Shown piece by piece: positions 22,001 to 28,800 of a DNA stretch of 64,000 bases (positions are counted from its first letter, which is position 1; each line of letters starts with the position of its first letter). Made by a program: the position numbers and the translations under genes. The DNA comes from Polyodon spathula. Lineage: Eukaryota; Chordata; Actinopteri; Acipenseriformes; Polyodontidae. The DNA lies in contig NC_054534.1 in assembly GCF_017654505.1 (NCBI RefSeq), positions 27,583,689 to 27,647,688 of the forward strand, given 5' to 3'. The notes under the pieces are model-generated. The model worked only from the letters and a program-made list of their open reading frames with translations. It was not told where the DNA came from and searched no databases.

Positions 22001-23133
22001 TAGAAATAAATACTTACATCCTTTTTTTAAAAAAATTCCATAGATATTGTGTTCCAGCTGTCCACGTGACATGATATTACAAGTTAAGGGACTGCGTAAT
22101 TCATCAGTGATGTTGACAGTGATGCGGATAGCTGTATCGTTTATCTTTGTATACTGGTCCTTTGGAACTCTGTGCTGTTGAAATTTCCAGTACATGTGGT
22201 CAGCATTAGCCTTATGTTGACGAATACAGGATTCAAACAGGACACAGGTAGCTGTGAACTCAGTGTGAAGTTCCACTGCTGAAGGAACAGGTTCAATCAC
22301 ACCACACTGGTGATCAAGCCCACCTGCAAGACACAGTTTACTGGCGTTAATGTGTATTTAAAAAATAAAAATACACTAAAGGAATTGGAAAGAATACCTT
22401 AATTAAGCTTCAATCAATTATTACAAAACACCTTTTGGTGGTATAAATAGTAATGCTAAATCTATGGCAACAAAAACATTTTATAAAAGACTTTTAGGTT
22501 GATATGTTTTTTATAGTATTTCCGAAGTTTCTTCTGAACGCACAGTAATACCTGGATCCAACTGCTATGAAGGGAGTCTCGTTTCTTGCCCTGTGGCACA
22601 TTGGAATGTGAATTGTACCTCAGAATATTTACAACACAATGCTACCAAAAACTATTCACACATTTACCCTAATGGCCTGTTTCTATATGCCACTAAGATT
22701 GACAGCAAATCAATTCAACATGATTTGAACTGGGATTCTGACAGTATGAGTCTGGAATATGGACGGAGAACATTCTCTCTGGCCCAGAAGCTCTAACAGA
22801 GGAAACAACATTACAAGAGTCCACATTCTTTCCTGTTGACAGCAACAGTAGCAGTTTATTGTGACAAGTTTTTGAATGCGAGTCCCCAACTTTAATACTA
22901 TAAATTAAAATAAAGTATTACTTACATAAAATTTAGAAATATATATAAACCAACATAATCCCTACAGTTTAGATACACTTTTACAATTAAACTGGTGTCG
23001 AATGAATACTCTAGTGTCTGTTTTTTTAAATTTTTTTTATCATCAGGAATGAAGCTTATGACTTACCCATCACACACAACACACTGAGTTGAGCACAGAA
23101 GACCAGCACCAACAGGTTCTGAGAAATGGGCAT
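6842..23133 (-). CDS. il6st: Interleukin-6 receptor subunit beta (gp130, il6st): complete coding region in 15 exons
   Basis: gp130 is the shared signalling receptor for IL-6-family cytokines; it sits in the plasma membrane and activates JAK/STAT3. The exons (given in gene order) are 23067-23133, 22018-22323, 19888-20023, 15548-15705, 15067-15221, 14663-14822, 14351-14433, 13325-13541, 11068-11262, 10471-10572, 9851-9997, 9231-9371, 8679-8775, 7985-8066 and 6842-7507. All have GT/AG borders, and phases are compatible throughout. They total 2712 bases, or 903 residues plus stop (human 918). Domains: signal peptide 1-22, Ig-like D1, D2-D3 with WSDWS at 313-317, D4-D6, membrane segment 629-650, Box1 IWPQVPDP, and a tail with Y765, Y773, Y830, Y893 and Y900. 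The 4th exon's start is the only doubtful border. A 5' UTR segment precedes the ATG in its exon (to 23147). Confidence 0.95.
7985..8066 (-). CDS. il6st: il6st Box1 exon (JAK binding)
   Basis: This 82-base exon encodes [18 protein letters not shown] and NWSPDSPIR, matching human IKKHIWPNVPDPSKSHIA and QWSPHTPPR. Box1 (IWPxVPDP) is the membrane-proximal JAK1/JAK2 docking motif. Acceptor TTCTTTTAG, donor GTAAAG, phase 0 at the end. A long (AT)n array lies just upstream in the intron. Confidence 0.96.
8081..8159. repeat. Poly(A) followed by (AT)n microsatellite
   Basis: A run of about 17 A is followed by about 30 uninterrupted AT units. It lies in the intron just upstream of the il6st Box1 exon, within about 20 bases of its acceptor. 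Confidence 0.95.
8679..8775 (-). CDS. il6st: il6st transmembrane exon
   Basis: It encodes [14 protein letters not shown], then [17 protein letters not shown]. The [12 protein letters not shown] start and the FCFNKRDL end are identical to human gp130. The single membrane segment is at residues 629-650, followed by a basic stop-transfer sequence. Phase 2 at the donor. Confidence 0.97.
9231..9371 (-). CDS. il6st: il6st exon for D6, second half
   Basis: It encodes [18 protein letters not shown] and [13 protein letters not shown], matching human YTLSSLTSDTLYMVRMAA and KDGPEFTFTTPKF. Acceptor CTTTCAG, donor GTAAGTG. The intron on the left leads directly to the membrane exon. Confidence 0.95.
9851..9997 (-). 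CDS. il6st: il6st exon for D6, first half
   Basis: It encodes [18 protein letters not shown] and [14 protein letters not shown], almost identical to human GPTVRTKKVGKNEAVLEW and [14 protein letters not shown]. The NYT sequon is conserved. Donor GTAAGTA. Confidence 0.95.
10471..10572 (-). CDS. il6st: il6st exon for D5, second half
   Basis: It encodes [16 protein letters not shown] and EEYLEQG, matching human KCYLITVTPVYADGPG and KAYLKQA. Acceptor TTCCTTAG, donor GTAAGTG. Confidence 0.92.
11068..11262 (-). CDS. il6st: il6st exon for D5, first half
   Basis: It encodes [18 protein letters not shown] and [14 protein letters not shown], close to human DLKAFPKDNMLWVEWTTP and VKKYILEWCVLSDK. Acceptor ATTTCAG, donor GTAAAT, phase 1 at both ends. 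Confidence 0.94.
11460..11662. mobile_element. hAT-type MITE with near-perfect 8-bp target duplication
   Basis: It begins CAGGGGTCTCC and ends GGAGACCCCTG, with inverted arms (CCTGGTCCTGGAGAG against CTCTCCAGGACCAGG). The flanks are GCGTAAAT (11452-11459) and GCGTAAAA (11663-11670), matching at 7 of 8 bases. It is a non-coding relative of 4533-4725 in the il6st intron between the D4 and D5 exons. Confidence 0.88.
12487..13090. mobile_element. piggyBac-type MITE (TTAA-flanked)
   Basis: The termini are CCCCTTGCGGTCCA and TGGACCGCAAAGGG, each bordered by TTAA (12483-12486 and 13091-13094), the target and duplication signature of piggyBac transposons. The 604-bp interior has no transposase. It has internal inverted motifs around CCAATGTTGGACC. 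A fragment related to its middle part recurs at 18718-18890. It lies in an il6st intron. Confidence 0.88.
13325..13541 (-). CDS. il6st: il6st exon for D4, second half
   Basis: This exon starts [19 protein letters not shown] (human LPPFEANGKILDYEVTLT) and contains [10 protein letters not shown] and AVLIIPA (human AVLTIPA). It ends in phase 1 before GTGTGTG. One N-glycosylation sequon (NGT) is visible. Confidence 0.92.
13542..14350 (-). other. il6st intron within D4
   Basis: Unique-looking AT-rich sequence with no recognised exon or transposon, apart from the TGACGTCA octamer. Confidence 0.5.
13892..13899. promoter_or_regulatory. CRE/ATF palindrome in an il6st intron
   Basis: A perfect TGACGTCA octamer. 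It is the canonical CREB/ATF site, but a single octamer in an intron proves no function. Confidence 0.25.
14351..14433 (-). CDS. il6st: il6st exon for D4, first half
   Basis: This short 83-base exon encodes [14 protein letters not shown] and RRITLIWK, matching human RPSKAPSFWYKIDP and RTVQLVWK. The acceptor is CTTTAAG and the donor GTAATG. It is too short to show as a long open frame, but its phase fits both neighbours. Confidence 0.9.
14663..14822 (-). CDS. il6st: il6st exon for D3, second half, with WSxWS motif
   Basis: It encodes [18 protein letters not shown] followed by [13 protein letters not shown], nearly identical to human. WSDWS falls at residues 313-317 of the predicted protein. 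This motif stabilises the fold of type I cytokine receptors. The exon starts in phase 0 and ends in phase 1. Confidence 0.96.
15067..15221 (-). CDS. il6st: il6st exon for D3, first half
   Basis: This exon begins [12 protein letters not shown] after TTTTTACAG (human VKPNPPHNLSV) and contains [17 protein letters not shown], matching human ILKYNIQYRTKDASTW. D3 forms half of the cytokine elbow. It ends in phase 0 at GAG|GTAAAA, followed by a long intronic A-run on the - strand. Confidence 0.92.
15285..15324. repeat. (AAT)n microsatellite
   Basis: Imperfect ATA/AAT trinucleotide array in the il6st intron upstream of the D3 exon. Confidence 0.9.
15548..15705 (-). CDS. il6st: il6st exon for D2, second half (start of exon uncertain)
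   Basis: The exon contains [19 protein letters not shown], matching human YFVNIEVWVEAENALGKVT, and ends in phase 1 before GTAAGT. I start it after TCTTTTATAG, a good acceptor with a pyrimidine tract; this gives near-human spacing but no cysteine pair, whereas human D2 has one here. The same frame stays open to another phase-compatible AG, giving a start at 15783 and 26 more residues with a C-x9-C pair, as in human. That AG lacks a pyrimidine tract because a Tigger element ends at 15788. Transcripts must decide. Confidence 0.8.
16452..16940 (-). pseudogene. Tigger/pogo transposase, C-terminal part
   Basis: Past the nested MITE the - strand continues with [15 protein letters not shown] and acidic sequence ([19 protein letters not shown]), then [17 protein letters not shown] and FFKRKDT before a stop. 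This matches the acidic C-terminal tail of Tigger-like proteins. It belongs with 17526-18480. Confidence 0.7.
16946..17525. mobile_element. Palindromic (foldback) MITE nested in the Tigger element
   Basis: A 580-bp near-perfect palindrome. The left arm (about 16946-17214) is repeated in reverse complement at about 17250-17525, with a loop of about 35 bases. The termini are CACTATGTAACAC and GTGTTACACGGTG. It interrupts the Tigger transposase frame, so it is younger than that element. It has no coding capacity; the superfamily is not certain because no clear target duplication is seen. A one-armed relative lies at 2885-3230. Confidence 0.9.
17526..18480 (-). pseudogene. Tigger/pogo transposase, N-terminal and DDE parts (broken)
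   Basis: The start is [20 protein letters not shown] at 18480, typical of the CENP-B-type helix-turn-helix of Tigger transposases. After stops and frameshifts, a 198-codon open part (to about 17446) carries [35 protein letters not shown] and [14 protein letters not shown], the DDE_1 core with two catalytic aspartates (FVDNAPAH and LQPMDQ). The reading frame is then cut by the palindromic MITE at 16946-17525. It cannot make an active transposase. Confidence 0.88.
18718..18890. repeat. Fragment related to the piggyBac MITE interior
   Basis: The stretch starting CTCTAGTCGTTTTTTCTC runs parallel to 12590-12740 of the TTAA-flanked MITE, including AACAAAGGAGGTAGCTGCTTC and TGCATCCAGTG, but neither terminus is present. 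Confidence 0.65.
18891..18993. mobile_element. Tc1/mariner terminal fragment
   Basis: The sequence matches the right end of the Tc1 element at 20365-21965, including TTGTAACACAATAAAATGTG and the terminus GAGAGCCACTG. The rest of the element is absent, and the end runs straight into a (TG)n array. Confidence 0.8.
18991..19057. repeat. (TG)n(TA)n microsatellite
   Basis: About 26 TG units followed by a short TA run, at the end of a Tc1 terminus. Confidence 0.95.
19305..19640 (+). mobile_element. tRNA-derived SINE
   Basis: The head CAGCTCCCAAGTCGTGCATC plus GGTCGCCAGTTCAAGTCC resembles tRNA A and B promoter boxes. A GC-richer body follows, with a tail containing TTCCAAATTGGGGAGAAAA and A-rich runs. 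This arrangement is typical of fish SINEs transcribed by RNA polymerase III. The open frames seen inside it are not genes. Confidence 0.7.
19888..20023 (-). CDS. il6st: il6st exon for D2, first half
   Basis: This exon encodes [10 protein letters not shown] and [19 protein letters not shown], matching human PPEKPKNLSC and MRCEWDGGRETHLETNFTL. These contain the first two conserved cysteines of the cytokine-binding module. It begins after TTTCAG and ends in phase 2 before GTATGT. Confidence 0.93.
20365..21965 (-). mobile_element. Tc1/mariner element with decayed transposase
   Basis: The termini are TAGTGGCTCTCAAAAATATT and AATATTTTTGGGAGCCACTG, with inverted repeats of about 80 bases, bordered by TA. 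The - strand carries a broken transposase; the clearest block (20821-21111) reads [18 protein letters not shown] and [17 protein letters not shown], with a frameshifted [11 protein letters not shown] part further on. It lies in the il6st intron between D1 and D2, and its right end is about 50 bases from the D1 exon donor. Confidence 0.92.
20821..21111 (-). pseudogene. Tc1 transposase fragment (central DDE region)
   Basis: This is a 96-codon open part of the transposase in 20365-21965. It contains the second catalytic aspartate ([10 protein letters not shown]). Flanking parts of the protein are visible in other frames, so it is inactive. Confidence 0.85.
22018..22323 (-). CDS. il6st: il6st exon for Ig-like domain D1
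   Basis: This exon encodes residues 23-124. The first D1 cysteine appears as DHQCGVIEP, followed by an [11 protein letters not shown] stretch matching human gp130 (QLHSNFTAVCV) and [15 protein letters not shown] near the end. D1 is the site-3 Ig-like domain that contacts the opposite cytokine/receptor complex. The donor GTAAGT lies only about 50 bases from the right end of a Tc1 element. Confidence 0.93.
22324..23066 (-). other. il6st intron after the signal-peptide exon
   Basis: AT-rich sequence without a recognised element. The 67-codon + strand open frame at 22593-22796 has no recognisable homology. Confidence 0.5.
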
Positions 23134-23147
23134 CTTTCTTGATTTCT
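23067..23147 (-). CDS. il6st: il6st first coding exon: start codon and signal peptide
   Basis: The acceptor is a T/C tract followed by CAG. Fourteen untranslated bases follow (23134-23147), then ATG at 23131-23133. The 22 codons begin [17 protein letters not shown], with a hydrophobic core typical of a secretory signal peptide. The exon ends in phase 1 before GTAAGT. The ATG is the only start in frame with the D1 exon within this exon. Confidence 0.9.
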
Positions 23148-23497
23148 CTGGAGGGAAAAAAAATATATACAATTTAAAAATAAATGTAAAGTCACATAAA
23201 AATTAAAATAACTGGAAAATCCAAAGTTATCCCTTTCCTGCTAAATCATTTTAACATGTAAATGTTACTTTAAATTACAATGGCTTGACAACACCTTAGG
23301 ATGAATACTACACATTATCAAATGGCTGTACTCACTAGCAGGTTTGGTTACAACATATATGATGTACAGTACAGGATGTGCGCTGCAGATTTATCACTTA
23401 ACTGCAAGTTTACATACAAAAGCAGTTCTACAGAAAACCACAAGACATGGTTGGTTGTGTTTTGCTGGTTAAAACACCCTGAAGAAAAAAAAAACAC

Positions 23498-23498
<1 letters not shown>

Positions 23499-23566
<68 letters not shown>
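23499..23566. repeat. (AT)n microsatellite with flanking CA repeats
   Basis: About 34 uninterrupted AT units, followed by ACACAC/ATGCACAC. It lies about 350 bases upstream of the il6st start-codon exon, in the 5' intron. Confidence 0.95.
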
Positions 23567-23570
<4 letters not shown>

Positions 23571-24274
23571 AAACACACACACATGCACACACATGCCATA
23601 CATGATTACATTTTAAACTATAAAACCTGATACTAAGCATTTTATGCTGGTGATGCTGAAACCACAAGTGATTGAGAACATGGTGCCAGGACAGGTATCA
23701 TGTACAAAAGAACAGCTGTGTAACTCACATGGTAAACTTTGAACTATATTACAGTTAGATAGTGAGAATTTAAAACAGAATTTAAAACAAATTGTAGCGA
23801 AATGTAAAAAAATGACTAGACACACAAAAACCCAAGAACAACGTGCCTGTGACCATAAGGATTTCGTTGTGGAAGACAGCAAAAGAAAGAAGGTATAACT
23901 TAAGTGGGCAAGTACTGTCGAGTTACTATACATATTGTGACAGAAAAAACAGCCCAAGCATTTTGGAAATAACCAAAAACAATAATTTCATAAAGTATAT
24001 AAAAAGGGAAAGCTCTGCAAAAAAATGGATTTACATAAAACTTGAACAGCTAAAAGCAAGAAAGAAAAATCAAATAAAAAATGAAAAACAGAAGCCCTAA
24101 TTATAATGCACATCTCAAGGGCTTTCCAATAGAAAAAAATGCTTTGTATTTAACTGGCTGAAGCGGCTGAGTGACCCCTTTGGTATCCACTTCAGCTGGA
24201 ATGCCCCTTGTGTTTCTCAGAGGAATGACACACCAGTCACAACTGCTGCAACTCCAGGTGTTAATGGTTTAGAG

Positions 24275-24465
24275 CAGTGGTGCACAACTCGGTCCTGGAC
24301 AGCCGGTGTCCCTGCAGGTTTTTATTCCAACTGCACCCTAAAACTACTTTATTGGACTTTATTAGAAGCTTAATTGGTCCAATTAACTAATTTAGGGTAG
24401 GTATGGTTAGAACAAAAACCAGGAGGGACACCGGCCCTCCATGACCTGAGTTGGTGACACCACTG
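24275..24465. mobile_element. hAT-type MITE, palindromic
   Basis: It begins CAGTGGTG and ends CACCACTG, with arms related to those of 4533-4725 (GCAGGTTTTTATTCCAACTGC; ACCAGGAGGGACACCGGCCC). The flanks carry GTTTAGAG and, two bases displaced, TTTTAGAG, a decayed target duplication. Confidence 0.8.
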
Positions 24466-24780
24466 AAGTTTTAGAGTTTAATTTTAAAACTGCTTAGAAT
24501 TTTGCTGAAGCTTTTGAACCATTTTTTTAAATTATCAATGTGGTCAAACAGATGTCCAACCACACTTGTCTCCTACAGTGGTGATCATGATTTATATTTG
24601 TAAAACCAGACACTTTAAAAAAATTTTTATATGCATTTTCCATTGTAAAGTGTGTGAGCCATATTTACACCTTGTAACAATAAATACTTTAGAAAATACT
24701 TACTTACAACGTTTGTCAAAAAAAGTTTAAACACAGCAGTCAAAAAAAAACAATTAGCAATGTACGCAAAACAAGCAGAA

Positions 24781-24839
24781 CCCCCACCCCCACCCCCCCC
24801 CCCCACCCCCACCCCCCCAAAAAAAAAAAAAAAAAAAAA
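24781..24839. repeat. C-rich tract followed by poly(A)
   Basis: Runs of 5-13 C separated by single A residues (24781-24818), then 21 A. On the - strand, the sense strand of il6st, this is a series of G-runs able to form G-quadruplexes. Confidence 0.9.
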
Positions 24840-25392
24840 GTTTTTTAAATAGAGTTTAAAATAAATGTTTTAAATAAATTCTGTTTTAGTCTTTATTAAA
24901 ATTGAATGTGTTCTATAAAATGTGTAATAAGGATGTTATTTGCTGTCAAAAAGTTCGACCGAATGCTGTAATGTTGCATTTATACCAATGCACAGCAGGG
25001 GGAGCAGTGTTCCATTTACTATCGCACAAGATTAAAGAAAGGCAACTGCTTCCTGGCACTTGTGGGTTTCCAGATTTAGCAGATTTAACAATGTCCAGTT
25101 TAAACTTATGCAACTTATGGGTCTAAATCTGGGTTTATAGTAAAACTATGGAATGGCTTTCTGTCCAGCTGTAGATTGTGACTTCAATAAAGGCTATCAG
25201 TTACTCAATTACAAAAAATGTCAGTTCTTGCCAACAAGTATAACCTGACGTACTAGATTTCCAGTTTGTTTTTTTAAACCAACCGTTTTACATGTCAGAA
25301 GATTACCAATTGTTCTCTCCAGGAAAGCTTTCCTGAAGTCAAACATAAATTTGTCTTAAAGAAAAAGTCAGTACTTGAAATACAATAACACA

Positions 25393-25868
25393 TGTAATAC
25401 GGCAGGGAGGGGGTTAATAGCTTCCCTGCCTAAAAACAGGTGAGAATGTATATTTGTGCAATAGTGTTACTTGATTAAGTATTAGTTATCCCCTGCACCT
25501 GGTGTTCATTGTAAAGTAGAGCCAGGTGCAGGGTATTTAAAGGAAGCAGAACAGTGTGCTCAGGGCTGCTGTGGTGTGAATGAGCTCAGTTGATGGTGCT
25601 TTTAACTGTAACAAAGTTAGTGTGTAAAAGCCTTTTTGGGTGTTCTGTTTTATTAGTTTGTGTTACAGGTAAACAGCTTAGCTGTCCTGTTTCAATTAGG
25701 TTCCTGTGCTGGTGTGTAGTTAGCGCTCAAGTGAGAGCTAGGTGTTTATTTCGTGTTTACTTTGTTTGTGTATTAAAAATAGCGCGTCAGCGCTTAAAAC
25801 TTCCATTTGTGTCCTGGGTCCTGCTTGAAAGGGGCCACGAACGTGTGAGAGTAACAGGCTTTGTTACA
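25393..25868 (+). mobile_element. Probable solo LTR
   Basis: It runs from TGTAATACGGC to TTTGTTACA, with a TG...CA structure and complementary ends. A TATA-like GGTATTTAAAGG lies near 25530 and an ATTAAA-type polyadenylation signal near 25775. The flanks (ACACA / CACAC) are low-complexity, so a target duplication cannot be called. The 144-codon open frame inside is not recognisable as a protein. Confidence 0.6.
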
Positions 25869-26230
25869 CACACCAGAAGTGTACAATGTACAGTATGGAG
25901 AAAAAAGCTTGTTCTGAAGTTGAGAAGTCCCCTTTTCTGTAGAATCTTGATACATTACTTTTTAAAAGCTTTTTTGTTTTTTGGCTTCTCCCTGACTGAG
26001 ACCTGTTCAATAACACGGTTTTGATGAAGAGCTGACCTGATATGCTGTCTTTTTCTAGTGCTGTACTGGCAAGTACACTATGTGTTCACCATACGCTGTG
26101 CACTGTTTTTAGCAGGGCTTTTCAGTATTGCACAACCCAGCAAATGCACTGCAGTCATTGTGTATCAAGCTCCATGTTATGAATAAACACTCTGTTACAA
26201 TTGCAGAATAATAAAAAAATAAAAACTCAC

Positions 26231-26296
26231 CTGGTCAAGAACACCATGAGCGAAATCTGCACCAATCAACCTACCTACTGTGATAACAAGGAACAC
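26231..26296 (-). other. il6st: Candidate 5' UTR exon of il6st
   Basis: On the - strand there is TTCTTTTAAG as acceptor, a 66-base interval and GACCAG|GTGAGT as a strong donor, 3.1 kb upstream of the start-codon exon. It contains one ATG with a short frame. It is supported only by splice-site quality and by the expectation that il6st has untranslated 5' exons. Confidence 0.3.
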
Positions 26297-26451
26297 CTTA
26301 AAAGAACAACACAGAATACACATTAGTTCCAAACAGGTTTACAAGTTTGCATACAAACAAGAATCATAATATATTAAATTAATATATTAATTTTAATGTC
26401 ATCAAAATGACTTTTGACTTGACCCCCATCAAACACACTTTACCACAGGAG

Positions 26452-26755
26452 ACAGTGTGATCCATTGGTTAAAGTCCTGGGTTTCTAACCAGAAGGTCAC
26501 CAGTTCAAATCCCACTTCTACCACCCTCAACCACCGGTTCAAACCCTGCCTCTGCCACTAACTAACTCACTGTGTGACCCTGAGCAAGTCACTTAACCTC
26601 CTTGTGCTCCATTCTGTGGATGAGATGTTCAATCAATGTCCTACTGTAAGTGACTCTACATATAATGCACAGTTCACAGCCTACCTCTGTAAAGTGCTTT
26701 GTGATGGTCGTCCACTATGAAAAGCGCTACATAACAATAAATAGATTATTATTAC
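26452..26755 (+). mobile_element. V-SINE-like tRNA-derived SINE
   Basis: The head has an A-box-like region and the B box CCAGTTCAAATCC. The core CTGTGTGACCCTGAGCAAGTC and ACTTAACCTCC is the MIR/V-SINE type, and the 3' end (GTAAAGTGCTTTGTGATGG, AAAGCGCTACATAA) resembles an L2-type LINE tail, followed by an ATT-rich tail. Confidence 0.8.
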
Positions 26756-27719
26756 CACACCCACATTATTTTTCATGTATAATAAACGTGTAAATTTCTG
26801 GTAGAATGTAACAATTACCAAATAGTTGTTCCTGTTTTTCTAATTGAGTTTGTACCTCTGGTTTGTATACAAACTACAGTATTATTCTAATACATTAGTA
26901 TTTAATCAAGTGGAATTACCATGAAGCAAACCTCAGTCTTGTGCCAGACAGCAATCTTCAGATAGCAATCTTCACCACAGTTTACTCTTGAGGAATGCCT
27001 CAAAGACAATTGCTAAAAAAAAAATGTCTAACCATGTGTTGGTTCTGTGGTGCTGCCTACTGTTCACGGAAACCCAGTGACTGCCGACCACAGCATTAAA
27101 AGAAGAATGAATCAATTACAGGATACAGTATTTCTAATGCTAGTCTTTTTTTTTTTTTTTTAATGTTTGATTCTCCACTTTAACTAATGAAATCCAATCA
27201 CATCATGTAATTCAGTGTACAGTTCATCATACTATTACACCCTTCATTATAACAAACCTTTGTTAGATAATATAAACAAACACTGTCAACATCCTTGTCT
27301 GTGCTCACAGATGCCACCTCCGCAGTTAAGTCAACTCTTGTCTTAATGAATAATTTGGGCTGTGTAACTATGCCTCCGAAACAAAAATAATTTTATGTTG
27401 CAACAAAGCTGGAAACATAGATCGTTTGAAAAAAGCAGTAACGCGGGCATATCGCTGCCGTGAATACAGGTTGTCAAAAAGCAGTTTTTTGGCTTGTTCA
27501 GCAACCATGGAGCAAAGCAAACAAGAACAACAATAACAAAAACCAACAACAACAACAACAACAACAACTTGAAGATCTGATGAACTTTTCATGTCAGGTT
27601 GATTTGGAATAAAAGCTCAGCTTCAATTAAGGAGTTTTGATTTTTGTACTGCGTTTTAATTCTTTAACGAATAGGATAAAGCAAAGGCAGAAAACTGCAT
27701 ACATGAGAGAACAGGTATA

Positions 27720-27957
27720 TATAACACCTTTCGTGGTGGACCACCATCACAAAGCGCTTTACAAGATACAAGACTAGGGTGTGTGAACTATGCATCAGCT
27801 GCAGAGTCACTTACAACGTCTCACCCAAAAGACAGAGCACAAGGACGTTAAGTGACTTGCTCAGAGTCACACAATAAGTAAGTGGCTGAGCTGGGATTTG
27901 ATCTGGGGACCTCCTGGTTACAAGCCTGTTTCTTTAACACTGGACCACACAGCCTCC
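27720..27957 (-). mobile_element. V-SINE-like SINE, - orientation
   Basis: Read on the - strand, it has the same order as 26452-26755: a B-box region, the TGACTCTGAGCAAGTCACTT core and a 3' end GTAAAGCGCTTTGTGATGG. It is nearly identical over long stretches to 33665-33890. Confidence 0.85.
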
Positions 27958-28004
27958 TACAAAAATGTCTGTTCTTGCCAACGAGTATAACCTGTACTAA
28001 TAAT

Positions 28005-28005
<1 letters not shown>

Positions 28006-28066
<61 letters not shown>
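28006..28066. repeat. (AAT)n microsatellite
   Basis: About 20 uninterrupted ATA units close to the SINE. Confidence 0.95.
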
Positions 28067-28099
28067 CTCTTCTGATAAATGACTTAAAAAAAAAACAGA

Positions 28100-28800
28100 G
28101 AAAGGAATTAAATAAATCTTAAGAAAAGAGGACCTAAAGAACAAATTATTGAGAGAGAACTGAGGAAAGTTGACAAACTCAATAGTAATGAACTACTGGA
28201 TTATAAGAAAAGGGAAGAGAGGGTTAAGAGTGTACAATTAATAATTACATATTCTAAATTATTACCAAACATTTCAAAAATTGTTTGGAAGCATTTACGT
28301 ATACTTTATAATTTAGAAAAAAATGAAAGCATTGATCGTAGCTTTTAGAAGGGATGCAAATTTGTTGACATTTTAGTCCACAGTAAACACACAGATCATA
28401 GATACATTAAGGGAAATTGAAACATGTAAAAGCACATGAAAATATACTAGTAAAGATAAAAGTGAAATTGCAAATAAAGAAAATAAATATTCAGTCTTAA
28501 GAAATCTGTCATGCAAGGATAGCGACATTGTACATGGTATATTTAGCATAAAATGTAATAAATAAAATGTAGGAGACAGGTATATCATATAAAAGAATAC
28601 AGAACCACCGATCAAATATAAGAAATAGAAAAGTAAATGAACCAATAGTTCAGCATTTGGACACCATGGATGACCTAAAGTGTGTGGTTTGTGACGATTC
28701 AGTACCATCAGCCAGTCAGCTTCCACTTCTAGTGGGCCCTTATAGACGGCAGATGCCCGCTGGAACGTCTCAGGGCCAACAGTGAATCAAATTTAAAATC
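28100..28800 (+). mobile_element. Penelope-like element fragment (connector between RT and endonuclease)
   Basis: The + strand reads LKKRGPKEQIIERELRKVDK, then ELLDYKKREERVKSVQLII and TYSKLLPNISKIVWKHLRI, then VDILVHSKHTD after a stop. These are typical of the region between the reverse transcriptase and the GIY-YIG endonuclease of Penelope-like elements. The same region is recognisable on the - strand near 44.7-45.0 kb. The part at 28735-28800 (GATGCCCGCTGGAACGTCTC) resembles 40688-40760. Confidence 0.75.

Noticed and set aside
23301..23667. Open frames of 79-109 codons on both strands
   Set aside because: They run through an (AT)n array and read as Ile-Tyr repeats; this is microsatellite, not coding.
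25590..26024. 144-codon + strand open frame
   Set aside because: It lies mostly in a probable solo LTR and has no recognisable domain.
26452..26530. tRNA-like promoter boxes, considered as a tRNA gene
   Set aside because: No cloverleaf can be completed; the V-SINE core and tail follow directly.
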